Below, piece by piece: positions 41,021 through 52,067 of a stretch of 64,000 nt of DNA. Position 1 is the stretch's first letter. Each line of letters starts with the position of its first letter. This stretch comes from Apoda limacodes (lineage: Eukaryota; Arthropoda; Insecta; Lepidoptera; Limacodidae): NCBI GenBank assembly GCA_946406115.1, contig OX291550.1, forward strand, positions 21,552,722-21,616,721, read 5' to 3'. The position numbers and the translations under genes are program-made. A model generated the notes under the pieces. The model worked only from the letters and a program-made list of their open reading frames with translations. It searched no databases and was not told the DNA's origin.

Positions 41021-41760
41021 ATACCGAAACTAAGTGAAATTAGTTTACAAAATAGAGTGAAAATACTTCTCTACGAACAAAGAAAGTCGCAAAAAGAAAT
41101 TGCTAACTTGGTGAAATGTTTACGTTGTGCCTTGCAATCTGCTATCAAACTGTTTGCTCAAAATGACACTCATGCTAATAAACCAAGAACAGACAGAAAA
41201 CGTGTAACAACGAAGCGTGACGAACAGAAAATTAATATGCAAATCTATAAAAGATCAGAAGAAAACTTCTTCAAAACTTGCTGTTGCCTTGTCCCAAGCG
41301 ATTGGAAAGTCAATAAGTACTAGGACAGTCAGAAAAGACTCGGAAAAGCTGGTGTAAAAGGATGCAAAGCTATGAAGACGCCTTGGCTTTTAAAAATTAA
41401 CAAAGGAAACGGCTAAAGTAGGCTCGACGGGACGAGCATTTTACAGAGGAAGATTGGCGTGATGTGGTGTGGTCTGTCAAATCTAACTTTCAGGTAAGTT
41501 GATTTTACTATATTTATTAATAATAAGAGTGATTACATATTTATTTAAATTAAATCATAAAAGTTATGGCCTTTAAAAAAAGCTTTATTTTAGCTTTTTT
41601 CTATAGGTATTTGAAATCCCAGATGTGACCTTCGTGAGGTAACGTGTGGGTGAAAAATACCATCTAGATTGCGTCATACCTACGGCCAAGCACGCAGGAG
41701 GCAGCATAGTAATCTGGGGCTGAATGGCAGCCTGCTGATATCGCTCAAATTACTTTTGAA
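41021..41760 (+). pseudogene. Tc1-like transposase, decayed, with an intron
   Basis: The cut-and-paste transposase, acting in the nucleus on its terminal repeats. Visible defects: ATA instead of ATG at 41021; the frame opened at 41057 stops at 41321-41323 after a shift; a TAG in the LK*ARR stretch near 41411; Val instead of the expected first catalytic Asp in VVWSVKSNFQ; TAA near 41639; TGA near 41722. Between SNFQ and VFEIPDVTF the frame is interrupted at 41494-41606 by a GT-AG intron; without its removal translation would stop at once. The other two acidic residues lie in the missing 3' half. Confidence 0.8.
41494..41606 (+). other. Probable 113-bp intron in the transposase
   Basis: Donor CAG|GTAAGT at 41491-41499 and acceptor TTTTTTCTATAG|G ending at 41606 are both close to consensus. 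Joining the flanks restores an unbroken Tc1-type reading (NFQ then VFEIPD). The length is not a multiple of three and it contains an immediate in-frame TGA. Confidence 0.75.
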
Positions 41761-43111
41761 ATACGCTTTCTACGAGCAGTAAATAATTAATATCCAATGG
41801 CGGCGCTAGTAGACCGCAGGGATGAAAAAACTATTGTATATTTTTTTTAATCTTACATTTTTTGTTTAGGAAATAAGGGAACAAACAACAGTACACATCA
41901 CCTGAATTTAACAACCAAAGACGTCTGCGTGCAAGTATCGTTGCCAGGGTCTGCCCTCTGTTTAGTGGAAATAGCGCTTCGCCTCAGATAAGGTGTAAAA
42001 TATTTCCCCGCGAAAGGAAGAGAAACTTTATTAGTTATTGATAAAAATATAATTTTTATTAAACTTTTGAAGTTATAAAATTTGTTATGAAATAGATGTA
42101 ACTTAGCTACGTTTTAATCCGTCCAAGTTCACCAATGCAATACTGGAGTGTGCTCGAAGGTTTTCCGCTTATCGTTCATGCTCACACCACGCTGAGTTCG
42201 CTTATCCGATCCTGGAATTCGAAAATAAAAGTGTGTATATATTGGATTCATAATAATTAATAATATAGGTTTTTGAACTTTAATTTAAAAAAAAAATATT
42301 TAAAAGAAATATGCAATTATAAATCAACAAATAAAATTACAAATACAGAGTTAGAATTAAGAACTATTTTTAATTAATTGGGCCCTTTATCATTTCTCGG
42401 AACAGATATAATTAATTCTGCTTTTTTCGTAATTATCAAATTAATTATGATAATTTGACCAATCATATCTGTTGCCCTCTCCTCGAAATTTTTAAATAGA
42501 AAAACCGCAATCTATTTAAAATCTCTACACATAAAGGCTGTCCAGTGACTCTATTTACTACTTTAGCAGAAAAGTAAAACGCTCATAAAAAAAAGAAAAA
42601 CAAGAAATATAAATTGAGTGTTTGAGATGTACTAATTTTAACTTCCAGCGAGCTATGATGGGCCAATTAAGGGCCATAAACAAAAAAAAGGGGATGCTGA
42701 AAGAAAACTTAGATTAATACACATTGAAATAAATGAACATTAAAGTACATAAGTGGTTGAGATAGTAAGCTAAATAAAAGTGAACTTTTCTCGTTAGAAA
42801 ACAAAATAGTATAAATCAAATTTTCAGTGAGTTAGTTAGTTAGTTAGTTCAATGAAATCAGGTATTACTTAGGTACAATAAAATACCCAATTATTTAATC
42901 AATGTAGTTTAAAATAAATAATTCCTTACAATATATTAACTTGGTAGAATAGAACAAGTGAAAAACTCTAATAGTAATTAATTATACTCAGCTTTTATGA
43001 ATTTCAATATTATAATCCTTAAGTATCTCCAGTTCCACAGGTACATGATGTCTGCATTATTTCCGTAAACTCCCATCGAATACACAAGGACGAGCACTCA
43101 TGAAACATGAG
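41761..43111. other. Stretch without recognised gene
   Basis: 41908-41955 resembles 39172-39215 (AGACGTCTGCG.GCAAGT). A GTTA tetramer repeat lies at 42833-42850. Otherwise AT-rich. Confidence 0.35.
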
Positions 43112-44508
43112 AAAAAAAAATAGTGAATATCTTTATTCAAAAATTCAATAACACATCATTATAACATTTACAGCTGAAAGGAAAATTTAATTAAAAGTAA
43201 ATAACAGAATTACTTTCAAACTTCAGCTTTCAAAAATATAACTCATTCCAGTATACACTCTTTATCATTCAAAACCTCAATAGAAATCTTTATACATTAA
43301 AGCATCTCTCCTTATACACAACATACATCGCCTTAATTTTTTGTGATTATGTGTGATTTACAATTTATATATGTATTATAAAATATATATTATATATATA
43401 AAATTGGAATTAACGTTCCTCATATTTTGAGGTTTTACTTTTGAAAACTTTAGAACTTGTTATCGAAGTTCGTAGTTTTGTAACTTTTCGAGTATGTGAT
43501 GTAATATTTAAATGTATGTAAGTATAGGATTTCCAGAATCATTCGTTCTATTTACGTGCACAAACAGTCCTCCAGACATTACATGTTGGTACGTCACGTA
43601 AATAGTTTGTTTACATAGGTGTTGTGTACTTGACGAAATTTTCATAAAGAAAATAAAAAAAAAATCAGAAAACTCAAATATTACCTGTTATAAGCATAAA
43701 ACAAAGAAATATGTATAAAATATATATATCATGTATTATATCCTGTGTAGTATGTGTTCATTCTAAAGAAGACAAAAGTAGTCACTCATTATTTTATCTC
43801 ATGAAATACCATGAAAATGTGTTCAATAGGTATTTTTACAGATACATAATTCTTTATATAACGTGAACTTTGTCGTTTGTCGTTTTGTGATTAGTCATTT
43901 GAACTGTTGATAAAAGGCTTTTACACGAAGATTTTATAAATACAATTACTAGGTAGAATCTCGTCAAATTTGCATAATCATTAGGTCTCAAACCTATTAA
44001 ACAGTAGAATACAGTAGATAGAGTAAATTAGCCTTCAGTCCATTGAATCACAATAAAATCTCACTGCGTTGAGTTGTAGTATGAAGTAAAAGTTCACTTT
44101 GTCGAAAGTACTATAGAAAGACTTAAATAAGAGTGCCTCAAATTTTGTCTTTGTTTTAGTGTCATACTACTAGAAATATCTCAAACATCAACTCCCTTTG
44201 TTACACACATTTCCAAACCTTTGTCGTCAATAAAACATGCATTCACCTTTAATACATACATCTCATTCAACTTTTATAGTTACGCATAAAAATTTATTGA
44301 GTCAGACAAAATCTAAAAAAGATCTGTCAAAAACATAACCACACGAATTTAAAGTTAAAAGAAAAAGAAAATGATAATAAATAAAAAGAAATTATACTGT
44401 TTACCAATTGTATGAAGAGCTCCAACCACAACTCAATAAAAAAAAAAAAATTCTACGTCTCAACTCTAGAGAACTCTTTGGCAGCACTCATTTGTATAAA
44501 TTAAACTA
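43112..44508 (-). other. Possible 3' UTR of a minus-strand gene
   Basis: A 1.4-kb stretch free of the dispersed repeats that crowd the rest of the window. On the minus strand it ends with AATAAA (43132-43137), followed by a T-rich run (43111-43121), the layout of a polyadenylation site. It directly follows the candidate coding exon at 44509-44598. Confidence 0.3.
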
Positions 44509-44598
44509 TCACGACCAATCGCCATCACTCCTCCTGGGTGACTGAGGCAACTTCGTTACCGCAAACGCTTCCTGTAAATCCTCTATACCAGCTATCGA
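44509..44598 (-). CDS. Candidate last coding exon, unknown protein
   Basis: On the minus strand, after an AG acceptor (CCCACAG), 29 codons read SIAGIEDLQEAFAVTKLPQS then PRRSDGDWS, followed by TGA and, one base on, TAG. The composition looks protein-like (mixed charge, no low complexity) and the exon is exactly 90 nt in phase 0. Against it: the acceptor has a poor pyrimidine tract, the same frame is open a further 12 codons upstream, and no upstream exon was found. I do not recognise the protein. Confidence 0.3.
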   Translation of the reverse strand, partial: SIAGIEDLQEAFAVTKLPQSPRRSDGDWS

Positions 44599-45182
44599 CT
44601 GTGGGTTTTTTAAGCATGTAATAAAAATGGCTATTTAACAACCCAATCTGTATCCTTTGTTCATATCTTAATAGTGACAAACTGAAACTACACCCTATTT
44701 CTATATTACTCAAAGATAAAAACAAAATATAGTTTGAGTACGTGACTTTCTGTAGTTAAAGTAACCAAATTTTTGTTGACCCTTTTATAAAGATTAAGTA
44801 ATTTTCTCACAGTGTTTAAACACTCGATATTTCTGTCCGTCATCATAGACGAAATTGACTGTGTGAAATGAAAGCACCTATTCACTTAAGGAAACAATTC
44901 AAGTTTCTAAGAATTGAGCAAAGTTACAGTTCTCTATATTTACTTGCATATTATTTTTAATGTAGCATAAAACGATATGTTACAAAGCGCCAATTCCTTT
45001 CGATTATGTTAAGTGTGAAGGCAACTTCCCAGCCTATTTTTCGAATAAAAGTTACATGGAAATTATTAAGGAATATAAGATATTAAAAAATATGCAGTTC
45101 GTACACTGTAAAGTTAACGCGTTCATTGAAGAAATAGGTATCTTTAGCTACTGCCATTCTTATTTTTCTAATTTGCCTTTTT
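44599..45182. other. Stretch without recognised feature
   Basis: If 44509-44598 is an exon, this is intron. Nothing recognised. Confidence 0.35.
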
Positions 45183-45580
45183 AGTGTTCCGTAACCAAAG
45201 GTTAATAAGTGGAACCCTATTACTAAGACTCCGCTGTCCATCTATCTGTCACCAGGCTGTATCTCATGAACCGTGATAGACATTTGAATTTTTACAGAAG
45301 ATCTATTTTGTTGCCGCTATATATATATATATTTAGTTTAAAATGACTATATAACTAAATATTCTGTGAATATTTTGAGCGTCTACCTAAGGTTAAGCGC
45401 TTAAAATATTCACAGAATATTAAGTTATATAGTCACTTTAAATATAAGTAATTTAATTAGAATAAAACAAATATTTAAGGGGGGCATCCCATGCAACAAA
45501 CGTGATTTTTTTGCCGTTTTTATAGATAATGGTACGGAACCTTTCGTGCGCGAGTCCGACTCGCACTTGGCCGATTTTTT
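45183..45580 (+). repeat. Family B, copy 3, with internal inverted duplication
   Basis: AGTGTTCCGTAACCAAAGGT to GTACGGAACCTTTCGTGCGC. An inner segment is present twice in opposite orientation: 45344-45381 and 45398-45435 match at 36 of 38 positions around a 16-nt loop. The other copies have only the right-hand arm. Confidence 0.75.
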
Positions 45581-45654
45581 ATATTCAACAGAGCATATAT
45601 TTTGTAAGCAAGTTGCGTGGTATATATCATACAAAATAACTTGACTAACGCGCA

Positions 45655-45860
45655 AAACATAGTTGCCAAACGAATTGCCTGGTCCTGTGCAGTATGTTAT
45701 CCACTCACTCCAACTAATGAATTAAGTAATCCGACATGAGATAAGGTAGTGAATAGGTGAGGCGAGAGCCCAAACATTTAATTGTTACTTTGTATCAACG
45801 CAACATTAGCATACATTGTAACGTAACAAATACTGATTCAAATGATTGTTACATAAAATA
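45655..45860 (-). repeat. Family H, copy 2
   Basis: GACGAATT.CC..GTCCTGTGCAGTATGT-like sequence, then ACTCCAACTAATGAATTAAG and TAATCCGACATGAGA, matches 49290-49412. Short direct terminal sequence not identified. Confidence 0.5.
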
Positions 45861-45929
45861 GATAATATTAAAAGATAATAAATATATGGACTACACAACT
45901 TATAAATAAAAAAAAAATGGGAAAAAAAA

Positions 45930-46259
45930 TATTGTTGGAGTGACTACCTAAGTAGCGCCTCTAAAAACATATTATTTATTTCCTCCTTTCTCGAAAAACA
46001 TCTCAAAAATGTTGTAAACCAATTATTTAGATCTAGTTATTAGCTATATCATGAACGTTTTGATTTGTATCAAGAATATAACTGTGAGTTGTAGATAGCG
46101 TTACTGCTATGTACAACCCACACGTATAGGTATTCTAGAAAAGATATGTAACGTTCTTAAAATAGCTTATAACTAGTACTTAATATTAGATTGTAACATT
46201 TTATAAATCTATTTAGTACAAATGGAAAATTAAAGATTTATAGTAGTAGTCACTACGCC
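45930..46259. mobile_element. Foldback MITE, family I, copy 2
   Basis: GGAGTGACTACC at the left; TAGTAGTAGTCACTACGCC at the right is its inverse. The centre (ATATAACTGTGAGTTGTAGATAG) is like copy 1. It abuts the TTA that flanks the next MITE. Confidence 0.65.
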
Positions 46260-46262
46260 TTA

Positions 46263-46389
46263 GGGTCAGCTCATACCGAGACGCGGCGCGTCTCCTTGCT
46301 CGCAGTGACACAAGACGCCGCGCGGCGCATCCTAACGTCGCGCGGTGCATTTAAGCCACTTCATGTAGCGTCTCGGTATAAGCTGACTC
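46263..46389. mobile_element. 127-bp GC-rich MITE, PIF/Harbinger-like
   Basis: The terminal inverted repeats start GGGTCAGCTCATACCGAGAC and end GTCTCGGTATAAGCTGACTC (few mismatches). TTA is on both sides (46260-46262 and 46390-46392). A TTA duplication is typical of PIF/Harbinger MITEs. The core is rich in CG and GCGC. Confidence 0.8.
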
Positions 46390-46392
46390 TTA

Positions 46393-46794
46393 AGTAAATA
46401 CTTACTTATTAGCTATGCAAAGTGTCTATATAAATCCATGCATGTTCTTTCATTTTAGCCTGTTATCTCATGATTTTTACATTTGGGACACATATAAAGC
46501 CACTTTAGTTCATATACACTATGAAAGCAGTGTTGCGTAGATATAAATATACTAAAAATATTCGACTACCTACCTATCAACTAAAAAGAAAAGAATTATT
46601 TTAATAAGTAATACCTTTACAGCTACACTTGAAAATTTTCTGATTATGTTTAATATTTTAATTAGCGAAAAAAGGAATTTACACTAGAATAACAAGTATC
46701 TATCACCAATACATGGCGTAGTGCATAGTTAGATCTATGTATTTGACGTAAAGCGGAAATAGTTTTCTTTCGTGTCAAGAAATAGTTGTTTTAC
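46393..46794. other. Stretch without recognised feature
   Basis: AT-rich, nothing recognised. Confidence 0.35.
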
Positions 46795-46955
46795 GAAAGT
46801 GTGCCATAGCCACGGTCTGGTTCACCGGAAGTAGAGCTTCGCCGCAGTCGAACTCTATTTCCTGAAAGCTCTTCCAGCTTTCTGCTTTGCACTTATAATC
46901 CGGAAATGTGCACATAAACATTTCCTAATGTTTTCTGTGCCAATATCAAAGTTTA
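46795..46955 (-). repeat. Dispersed repeat, family G, copy 1
   Basis: GAACTCTATTTCCTGAAAGC and ATAATCCGGAAATGTGCACA (as written on +) are the reverse of 52738-52895 (GGAAATAGAGTTC, GTCGGATTATAAGTG). Note CACGGTCTGGTTCACCGGAA at the left. Confidence 0.6.
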
Positions 46956-47250
46956 TTATTAACCCTTTATAACATTGATATAATCTTACTTTACGTGACA
47001 CTTGAGATAAATTAAAAGCTGATTTGCTACGTAAAATCTAATAAAAAGAACTTGTGTTTGTTCTAACAAAGAATCTTGTTATTTATAATAATATGTTTCT
47101 TACTATTATATCTCATGGGATTTCAAAAATCAGTTTGTTCGTTCGTTACATCTGTACGATGTCCACTGTGCTGAGCATAGGTCTCTTCATATCTCTCCAC
47201 ATTGGCAGGTCCTTAGCCGCTCACGCTTTACGTCTTTCTGCGGCTCTGAC
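46956..47250. other. Spacer
   Basis: Nothing recognised. Confidence 0.3.
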
Positions 47251-47739
47251 CAGGCACCTAATTCTCATTTATTCCGAGATAATTTCGAATTAGAAATTTT
47301 CTAGAAGATAGTGTCTTGACTATAAAATTTCGAACGTCGAGAACATTTTATCGTTTGCTATATTCTCTCTCACGATCGAAACCAACTTCGAACAAAATGT
47401 CGTTTGAAGCAGCGAAATGTTGCCATTATGAACAGATTACGCTGCGAGGTACGTTCATAATAGTACATTAATAATGAAATAATAAGTATAACTAAGTTTG
47501 TTTTCTATTCCGAGTAATTGTTATAATCGTAAAACTTTATTTTTTTTTGAGTATTTTAATTGTTTAATTGATTGAAAATTATCAGTTATTCTTGTTTTTG
47601 AAAAATGTATTTGTTTTTTTAAATTTTTTATCACATGAAATTACCACCTAGTCATACCAAAAAACTACGCAGTACTAAAGATGGCGGCGCCGGACCTAAG
47701 GCATTTATGAAGGAAATCTTTCTTTTTTTATTATAATTA

Positions 47740-48040
47740 TACTACTAATATTATAAATGTTAAAGTTTGTTTGTCTGTATGGATGGATGTTTTTTACTCA
47801 ATCACGCTTAAACTACTCGACGGATCGGGATAAAACTTGGCATACATATAGGTTATGTCCTGGAATAGCATATAGACTACTTTTTATCCCGAAATTCCCG
47901 CGGGAATAACTATAACCGAGCTTTAACGAACTATAGCTATAGCTACAGCTTGATATAGCAAACTTCATGTGTAATTATGGAGTAAAGCACAGTGGCCGAT
48001 GACCGAATTTTGGGTGGGCGAAGCCACTGGCAAAGTCTGA
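47740..48040 (+). mobile_element. Helitron-like element, copy 3
   Basis: TACTACTAATATTATAAATG at the start (TC mutated to TA) and GGGCGAAGCCACTGGCAAAG then TCTGA at the end, giving a CTGA (CTRR) terminus at 48037-48040. Same internal blocks as copies 1 and 2. Confidence 0.6.
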
Positions 48041-48042
48041 AA

Positions 48043-48273
48043 GATAAATATTTTTGGACATTACACACAGCACCGTTTGGCCCTAAAGTAAGCAAAGCTT
48101 GTGTTATGGATACCAGACAGCGGATACAAATACCTATAATCTACTTTTTTTGTAAATAGATACATAAAAAACACATATATTTATTACATAAATCTTTGTC
48201 GAGTGCGGGATTCGAACCCACACTCTCTGTACAGCAGCCGGTCAAACGACCATATAGGCTGCGAGGGAGTCGA
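48043..48273 (-). mobile_element. tRNA-derived SINE, copy S4
   Basis: TTTTGGACATTACACACAGC at the left; GAGTGCGGGATTCGAACCCA at the right (minus-strand B box intact). Compact body. Confidence 0.8.
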
Positions 48274-48409
48274 TGGATTGTATTATAAAAGGAATAGAGC
48301 TAAAAAAATCATCATATTTGCTTATATAAGTCTTTTATTTTGCCCTTTCTTGTAATTACTCTGACCCACATTTTAGACACTTATTTTAGATTTTAGAACA
48401 TATATGTAT

Positions 48410-48714
48410 ACAGGATGAAAACAATAAGTGATCTCGATTATTTCCAAACCATACACAATATCGAAAAAATGATTATTTATCCTTGACGAGCTCTATCCAA
48501 TGGTATCAATAGATGAGTGCCATGTCGCCACAATAAATGCATGGAAGCTGAAAATATCTTATTTTCGGATAGATACAGTTTATTTTATAAACCATTATTG
48601 ATACCACTGGATAGAACTCGTGAAGTACTTTCGGGATTAATAATAATTATTTCAATATCGTGTATGGTTTTTAAATAATCGAGTGAGATCACTTAGGGTT
48701 TCCAAATTGTAGTA
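48410..48714. mobile_element. Foldback MITE nested in family-D copy 2
   Basis: The left AATAAGTGATCTCGATTATT, then CCAAACCATACACAATATCG, is reversed on the right (CGTGTATGGTTTTTAAATAA, then TCGAGTGAGATCACTTAGGG). Inner arms share CTCTATCCAATGGTATCAAT and its inverse. The ACAGG start recalls the MITE at 20302. Confidence 0.75.
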
Positions 48715-48905
48715 TAGTTTAAATTATTTAGAACCCAATCATTTTGAGCGAAAATTGTTTCGTCGAATGCAAGATGTAGTCTCAAACAGTCCGAACAACT
48801 CGAAGCAGTTCGAGCGGTTTGCATTCAAAAATGTTAGATTCGACTTTACCAGAATAGCTTAATTTTATTTTCGTTAGGAAAAAGGTTGTTTTTTTCTTGA
48901 GATAC

Positions 48906-49234
48906 GGAACCCAAAACGACTTAAGGCTAAAACAGGGTAGACACATATATGCTTTTCCACGTCATCTCACAAAAAGGGTAATTGCTTTTGACAGCATCAA
49001 AAGCCAAGCTCAAAAACCACGACCAAACATGGTAAAAATCGCGATAAATAATAGTGATATAGACACAGATTATTAAAACAACTTTCTGCTGCTGCTGAAA
49101 CTCTATAATATATGGATTAATATATCTAGTAACATATGGAGTATATATACTCCATATCAATAAAAGACTATTGCCTTGATTTCAACACAAACTAATCCTA
49201 AAACAATTTTTGTTATTCCCTACAAAGAAGATAC
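48906..49234. other. Stretch without recognised feature
   Basis: TATGGAGTATATATACTCCATA near 49134-49155 is a perfect small palindrome. Nothing else recognised. Confidence 0.45.
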
Positions 49235-49490
49235 TTACATGTAATGAATGTATGCTATTATGTAACAACAGAAATAAACAATTACTAACACAGTTGCAGA
49301 CGAATTACCGCAGTATTGTGCAGTATGTGTTCCAATTACTCAAACTAATGCATCCAGTAATCCGTGATGTGCTCGTAAACACAAAGGCGAGAGCAATCGA
49401 CCATCTACATTGTACTTTGTAGGAACGCAGTAATGATTATTTGCAAACATTTTGTGTATAACGCAGCAAGCAATTAGACGATAGTGTATT
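49235..49490 (-). repeat. Family H, copy 3
   Basis: Reverse complement of 53695-53930 over most of its length: CAAACTAATGCATCCAGTAA, AAGGCGAGAGCAATCGACCA and GTTGCAGACGAATTACCGC. Confidence 0.65.
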
Positions 49491-49821
49491 GTTTTACAAG
49501 GGAGCAAAATAATATTTTTTTGATGTGGGGGCTATTATGAATCCTGTGTGTAGTGAAGGATTTAGTATACGTCGCCCGAGATAAAATTATTTTTTGACCC
49601 AGTGATACACTCTATTTTTCACCCCCCTCTGTGAAAAAAGAAATAAAAGGCGCTTTTGAACACAAATAATGAATATTAATAATGTTTAAAGTAAAATAAT
49701 TTATTAAAAATTTTAATTTACAATTAAAACATTTTGTAAGTTTTGAAATGTTATATATTCAATGTAAAAATATATTGGATATAATCAGAAATAGATTGAA
49801 ATTCATTACAACCCGCTTCGG

Positions 49822-50343
49822 AAGCGGGAGCAAAGATTTTTTTTTTTTTTTTATACCACTAAGGTGGCAAACAAGCTTACGGTCAGCCTGATGGTAAGCG
49901 GTCACCGTAGCCTATGGACGCTTGCAACTCCAGGGGTATCACTTGCGCGTTGCCGACCCTTTAGAAATCTAATAACTTCTTCCTTGAAGAACTCCATACT
50001 GTAGTCCTTACAGAAAACCTTGGCAGGGAGCTCATTCCACAACTTAAGCGTTCGCGGGAGGAAGTTTCCCTGAAACCGCACTGTACGCGCCCATTTAGGT
50101 TCTAAACTGTGAGAATGAATTCCCTGCCGATGGCGAGCGGTGCGATGGTAGAAAGTAGCCGTGGGCATCATTTCGAACAATTCCTCAGAACACAACCCAT
50201 TGTACAATCGGCAAGTGTACACACAGGGAGGCAAAGTCTCTCCTCAGACTTAAGGGCTCGATACCTCAAGTGAGTTTGGAATCGTCGACAATTCTCACAG
50301 CCCGTCGTTGAACCGAGTCAAAACATGCACTTTGCTCCCGCTT
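49822..50343. repeat. 14-bp inverted repeats flanking LINE-A copy A10
   Basis: AAGCGGGAGCAAAG (49822-49835) and CTTTGCTCCCGCTT (50330-50343) are exact inverses and border the LINE fragment on both sides. The left one is itself part of a CCCGCTTC/GAAGCGGG hairpin. Confidence 0.75.
49834..50329 (-). mobile_element. LINE-A ORF2 C-terminus, copy A10 (best coding copy)
   Basis: The minus frame at 49902-50234 is open: MPPCVYTCRLYNGLCSEELF, EMMPTATFYHRTARHRQG, GNFLPRTLKLWNELPAKVF, KEEVIRFLKGRQRASDTPGV and ASVHRLR then stop. It is followed by the standard 3' UTR and a poly(A) (T run at 49836-49852). The coding end matches lepidopteran non-LTR ORF2 tails. 5'-truncated, with about 90 further coding-derived bases upstream. 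Confidence 0.85.
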
Positions 50344-50424
50344 ATAGCGAACCGATCAACTGTTTTCGAATAGATGATAATCAAAGAACTGCACTTGGTA
50401 AAAAATACTTGCAAGGTAAAGCAC

Positions 50425-50530
50425 AGGTAGAAAAAAATACAACCGACGAAATGTCTACCATTTTTCCGGCCAACGATGCAGAAGTGAATTAACTGGCTGT
50501 CGGAAAGCAGTTAACGCAGTTTGCGTTATT
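50425..50530 (-). repeat. Family F, copy 2
   Basis: GAAGTGAATTAACTGGCTGT, then CGGAAAGCAGTTAACGCAGT, reverse of 32840-32960. Confidence 0.55.
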
Positions 50531-50698
50531 ATGTTAGTAGCGTGCCTCGTTCGATAACTTTATTTTACACAGACGAAACTCGAATATTTACTCGTTGATA
50601 AACCTGTTCCCGTGGGAGCTTGCGATCGGAATAAAAGTATTCTTTATCTTAGTATAAAAGTATTATTAGTGAATGAATTTTGAGACTCGGTTCAGTAG

Positions 50699-50770
50699 TT
50701 TTTTTTAATACCACTAAGGTGGCAAACCGTGGCCGATGGACGCTTGTAACACCAGGGGTATAACTATTTA
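50699..50770 (-). mobile_element. LINE-A 3' tail, copy A11
   Basis: ATACCACTAAGGTGGCAAAC, then a deletion, then GATGGACGCTTGTAACACCA. Only remnants of the tail. Confidence 0.65.
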
Positions 50771-52067
50771 CTCGCGTGTAACATTCAATTACTGTGGTAT
50801 ATTGATATTTTTTTCAGTATCATTATATACATAGTTAAATTCAAGTATTTTCTAAAACTTAGCTAGTACAACACAATATCAGTGTCGTTATTAGCATTTA
50901 GTCTAGTCAAAAGCAAATTTGATTATTTTATTTTATTAAGAACAACACAGTTATGAGTTTTACTTGTGATATAATAATACTACATTAAAGTTTTAAATAC
51001 AGAATTAAAGGGCAATGAATCTTTTGTACTATTCCTAATAAATTTTATTTTTGGCTTTCTTAAATTTGTCAAAATCAAACAAAATTAACAAAAAATCTAT
51101 AGCGCCACTTTTAAAAAATGCTTTTTTTCGTAAATACTGTGTTCTTCAACACAACGGCATTAAAACGTACACATGCAAATACATAAGTACATATTTTTAA
51201 AATGGAGCACTCATTACGCACCTTACAAAGATTTCTTTGAAATAAAATTGTTCTAACTTCGTTTTCCGAGCAACAAAGATACAAAATTGACAAATTCAAA
51301 GTAAAAATTTATGCCACAATTGTTTTACGATGAGTTGGTACTTCAAAATTTACGAGTTGAAGCGTCGACAAACAATGTAATATGCGAATTTATTTAGCAG
51401 AATACCACTTAAACGGGTAGAAAAACTAACAAGTCAGGACATCCCAGAAATACCGGATAAACAACGTTTAAGACTCAGCTTTATCTCGGCAATACTATTG
51501 ACTAAGAAAACCGGTTTTACTAGATACAGTAAAACCCGCTTAATACGATTTCCCACAATATACGCAATTTTACGTCAGTCCCTGCAACTTGAGGCTTGTT
51601 TACCCATTTAATACGCCATCAGGGACCGTATTGAGAACAGTCTCGAGCTATTCGTACTTTGGAATTCGAGAAAAATGTATGCAAGTGCATTCACGCTGTA
51701 AGTCGTAAGTCAGACTTCCATTCCAATAATGTCCTTAAACAAGTGTTGAATGCTATGCAGCAGCGGTTACCAACTTAATTTAAGCGAAAAGTATTGTCAC
51801 TTCAAAAAACCTCAGTTACCAGTTTGCATCAAAATCTTTTTGTAAATCTGATTACTCTGGGAAATGTAATTCTTAATATATATCATTATACTATGATGTA
51901 ACGTAATTTGAAAATTAAGCACAAAATCAGTAGTACAGTAGTAGTAATTTTTTTTTTTTCCCTATCCCCGCTAGATACGCTTTTTCGCTTAAGATGCGTT
52001 TCGGCTGGGTCCCCATGAAATCGTCTTAAATGGGTTGCACTGTAATACCTTAGCCATTTCTCAAACG
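50771..52067. other. Stretch without recognised gene; family-J fragment inside
   Basis: 51615-51700 (CAGGGACCGTATTGAGAACA, then GTCTCGAG, then AAAAATGTATGCAAGT) resembles one arm of the foldback at 29487-29643. The rest is AT-rich and unassigned. Confidence 0.4.

Larger units (their letters stand above)
40745..41760 (+). mobile_element. Tc1-like DNA transposon remnant
   Basis: The left terminus GCCTTGGCCAAAAGTATTAG plus GCACC resembles Tc1-family ends. The coding part starts in register at 41021, where ATA stands in the expected ATG position (PKLSEISLQNRVKILLYEQR). A helix-turn-helix stretch follows (KSQKEIANLVKCLRCALQSA, IKLF), then LGKAGVKGCKAMKTPW, HFTEEDWRDVVW and VGEKYHLDCVIPTAKHAGGS. 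The right half and right terminus are missing. Confidence 0.85.
47251..48905 (+). mobile_element. Family-D element, copy 2, split by three insertions
   Basis: Starts CAGGCACCTAATTCTCATTT. It matches copy 1 (reversed) over 47251-47700, about 48310-48409 and 48715-48905. Between these pieces lie a Helitron-like copy, a SINE and a foldback MITE. Part of the copy-1 sequence near 47480 is missing. Confidence 0.7.
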
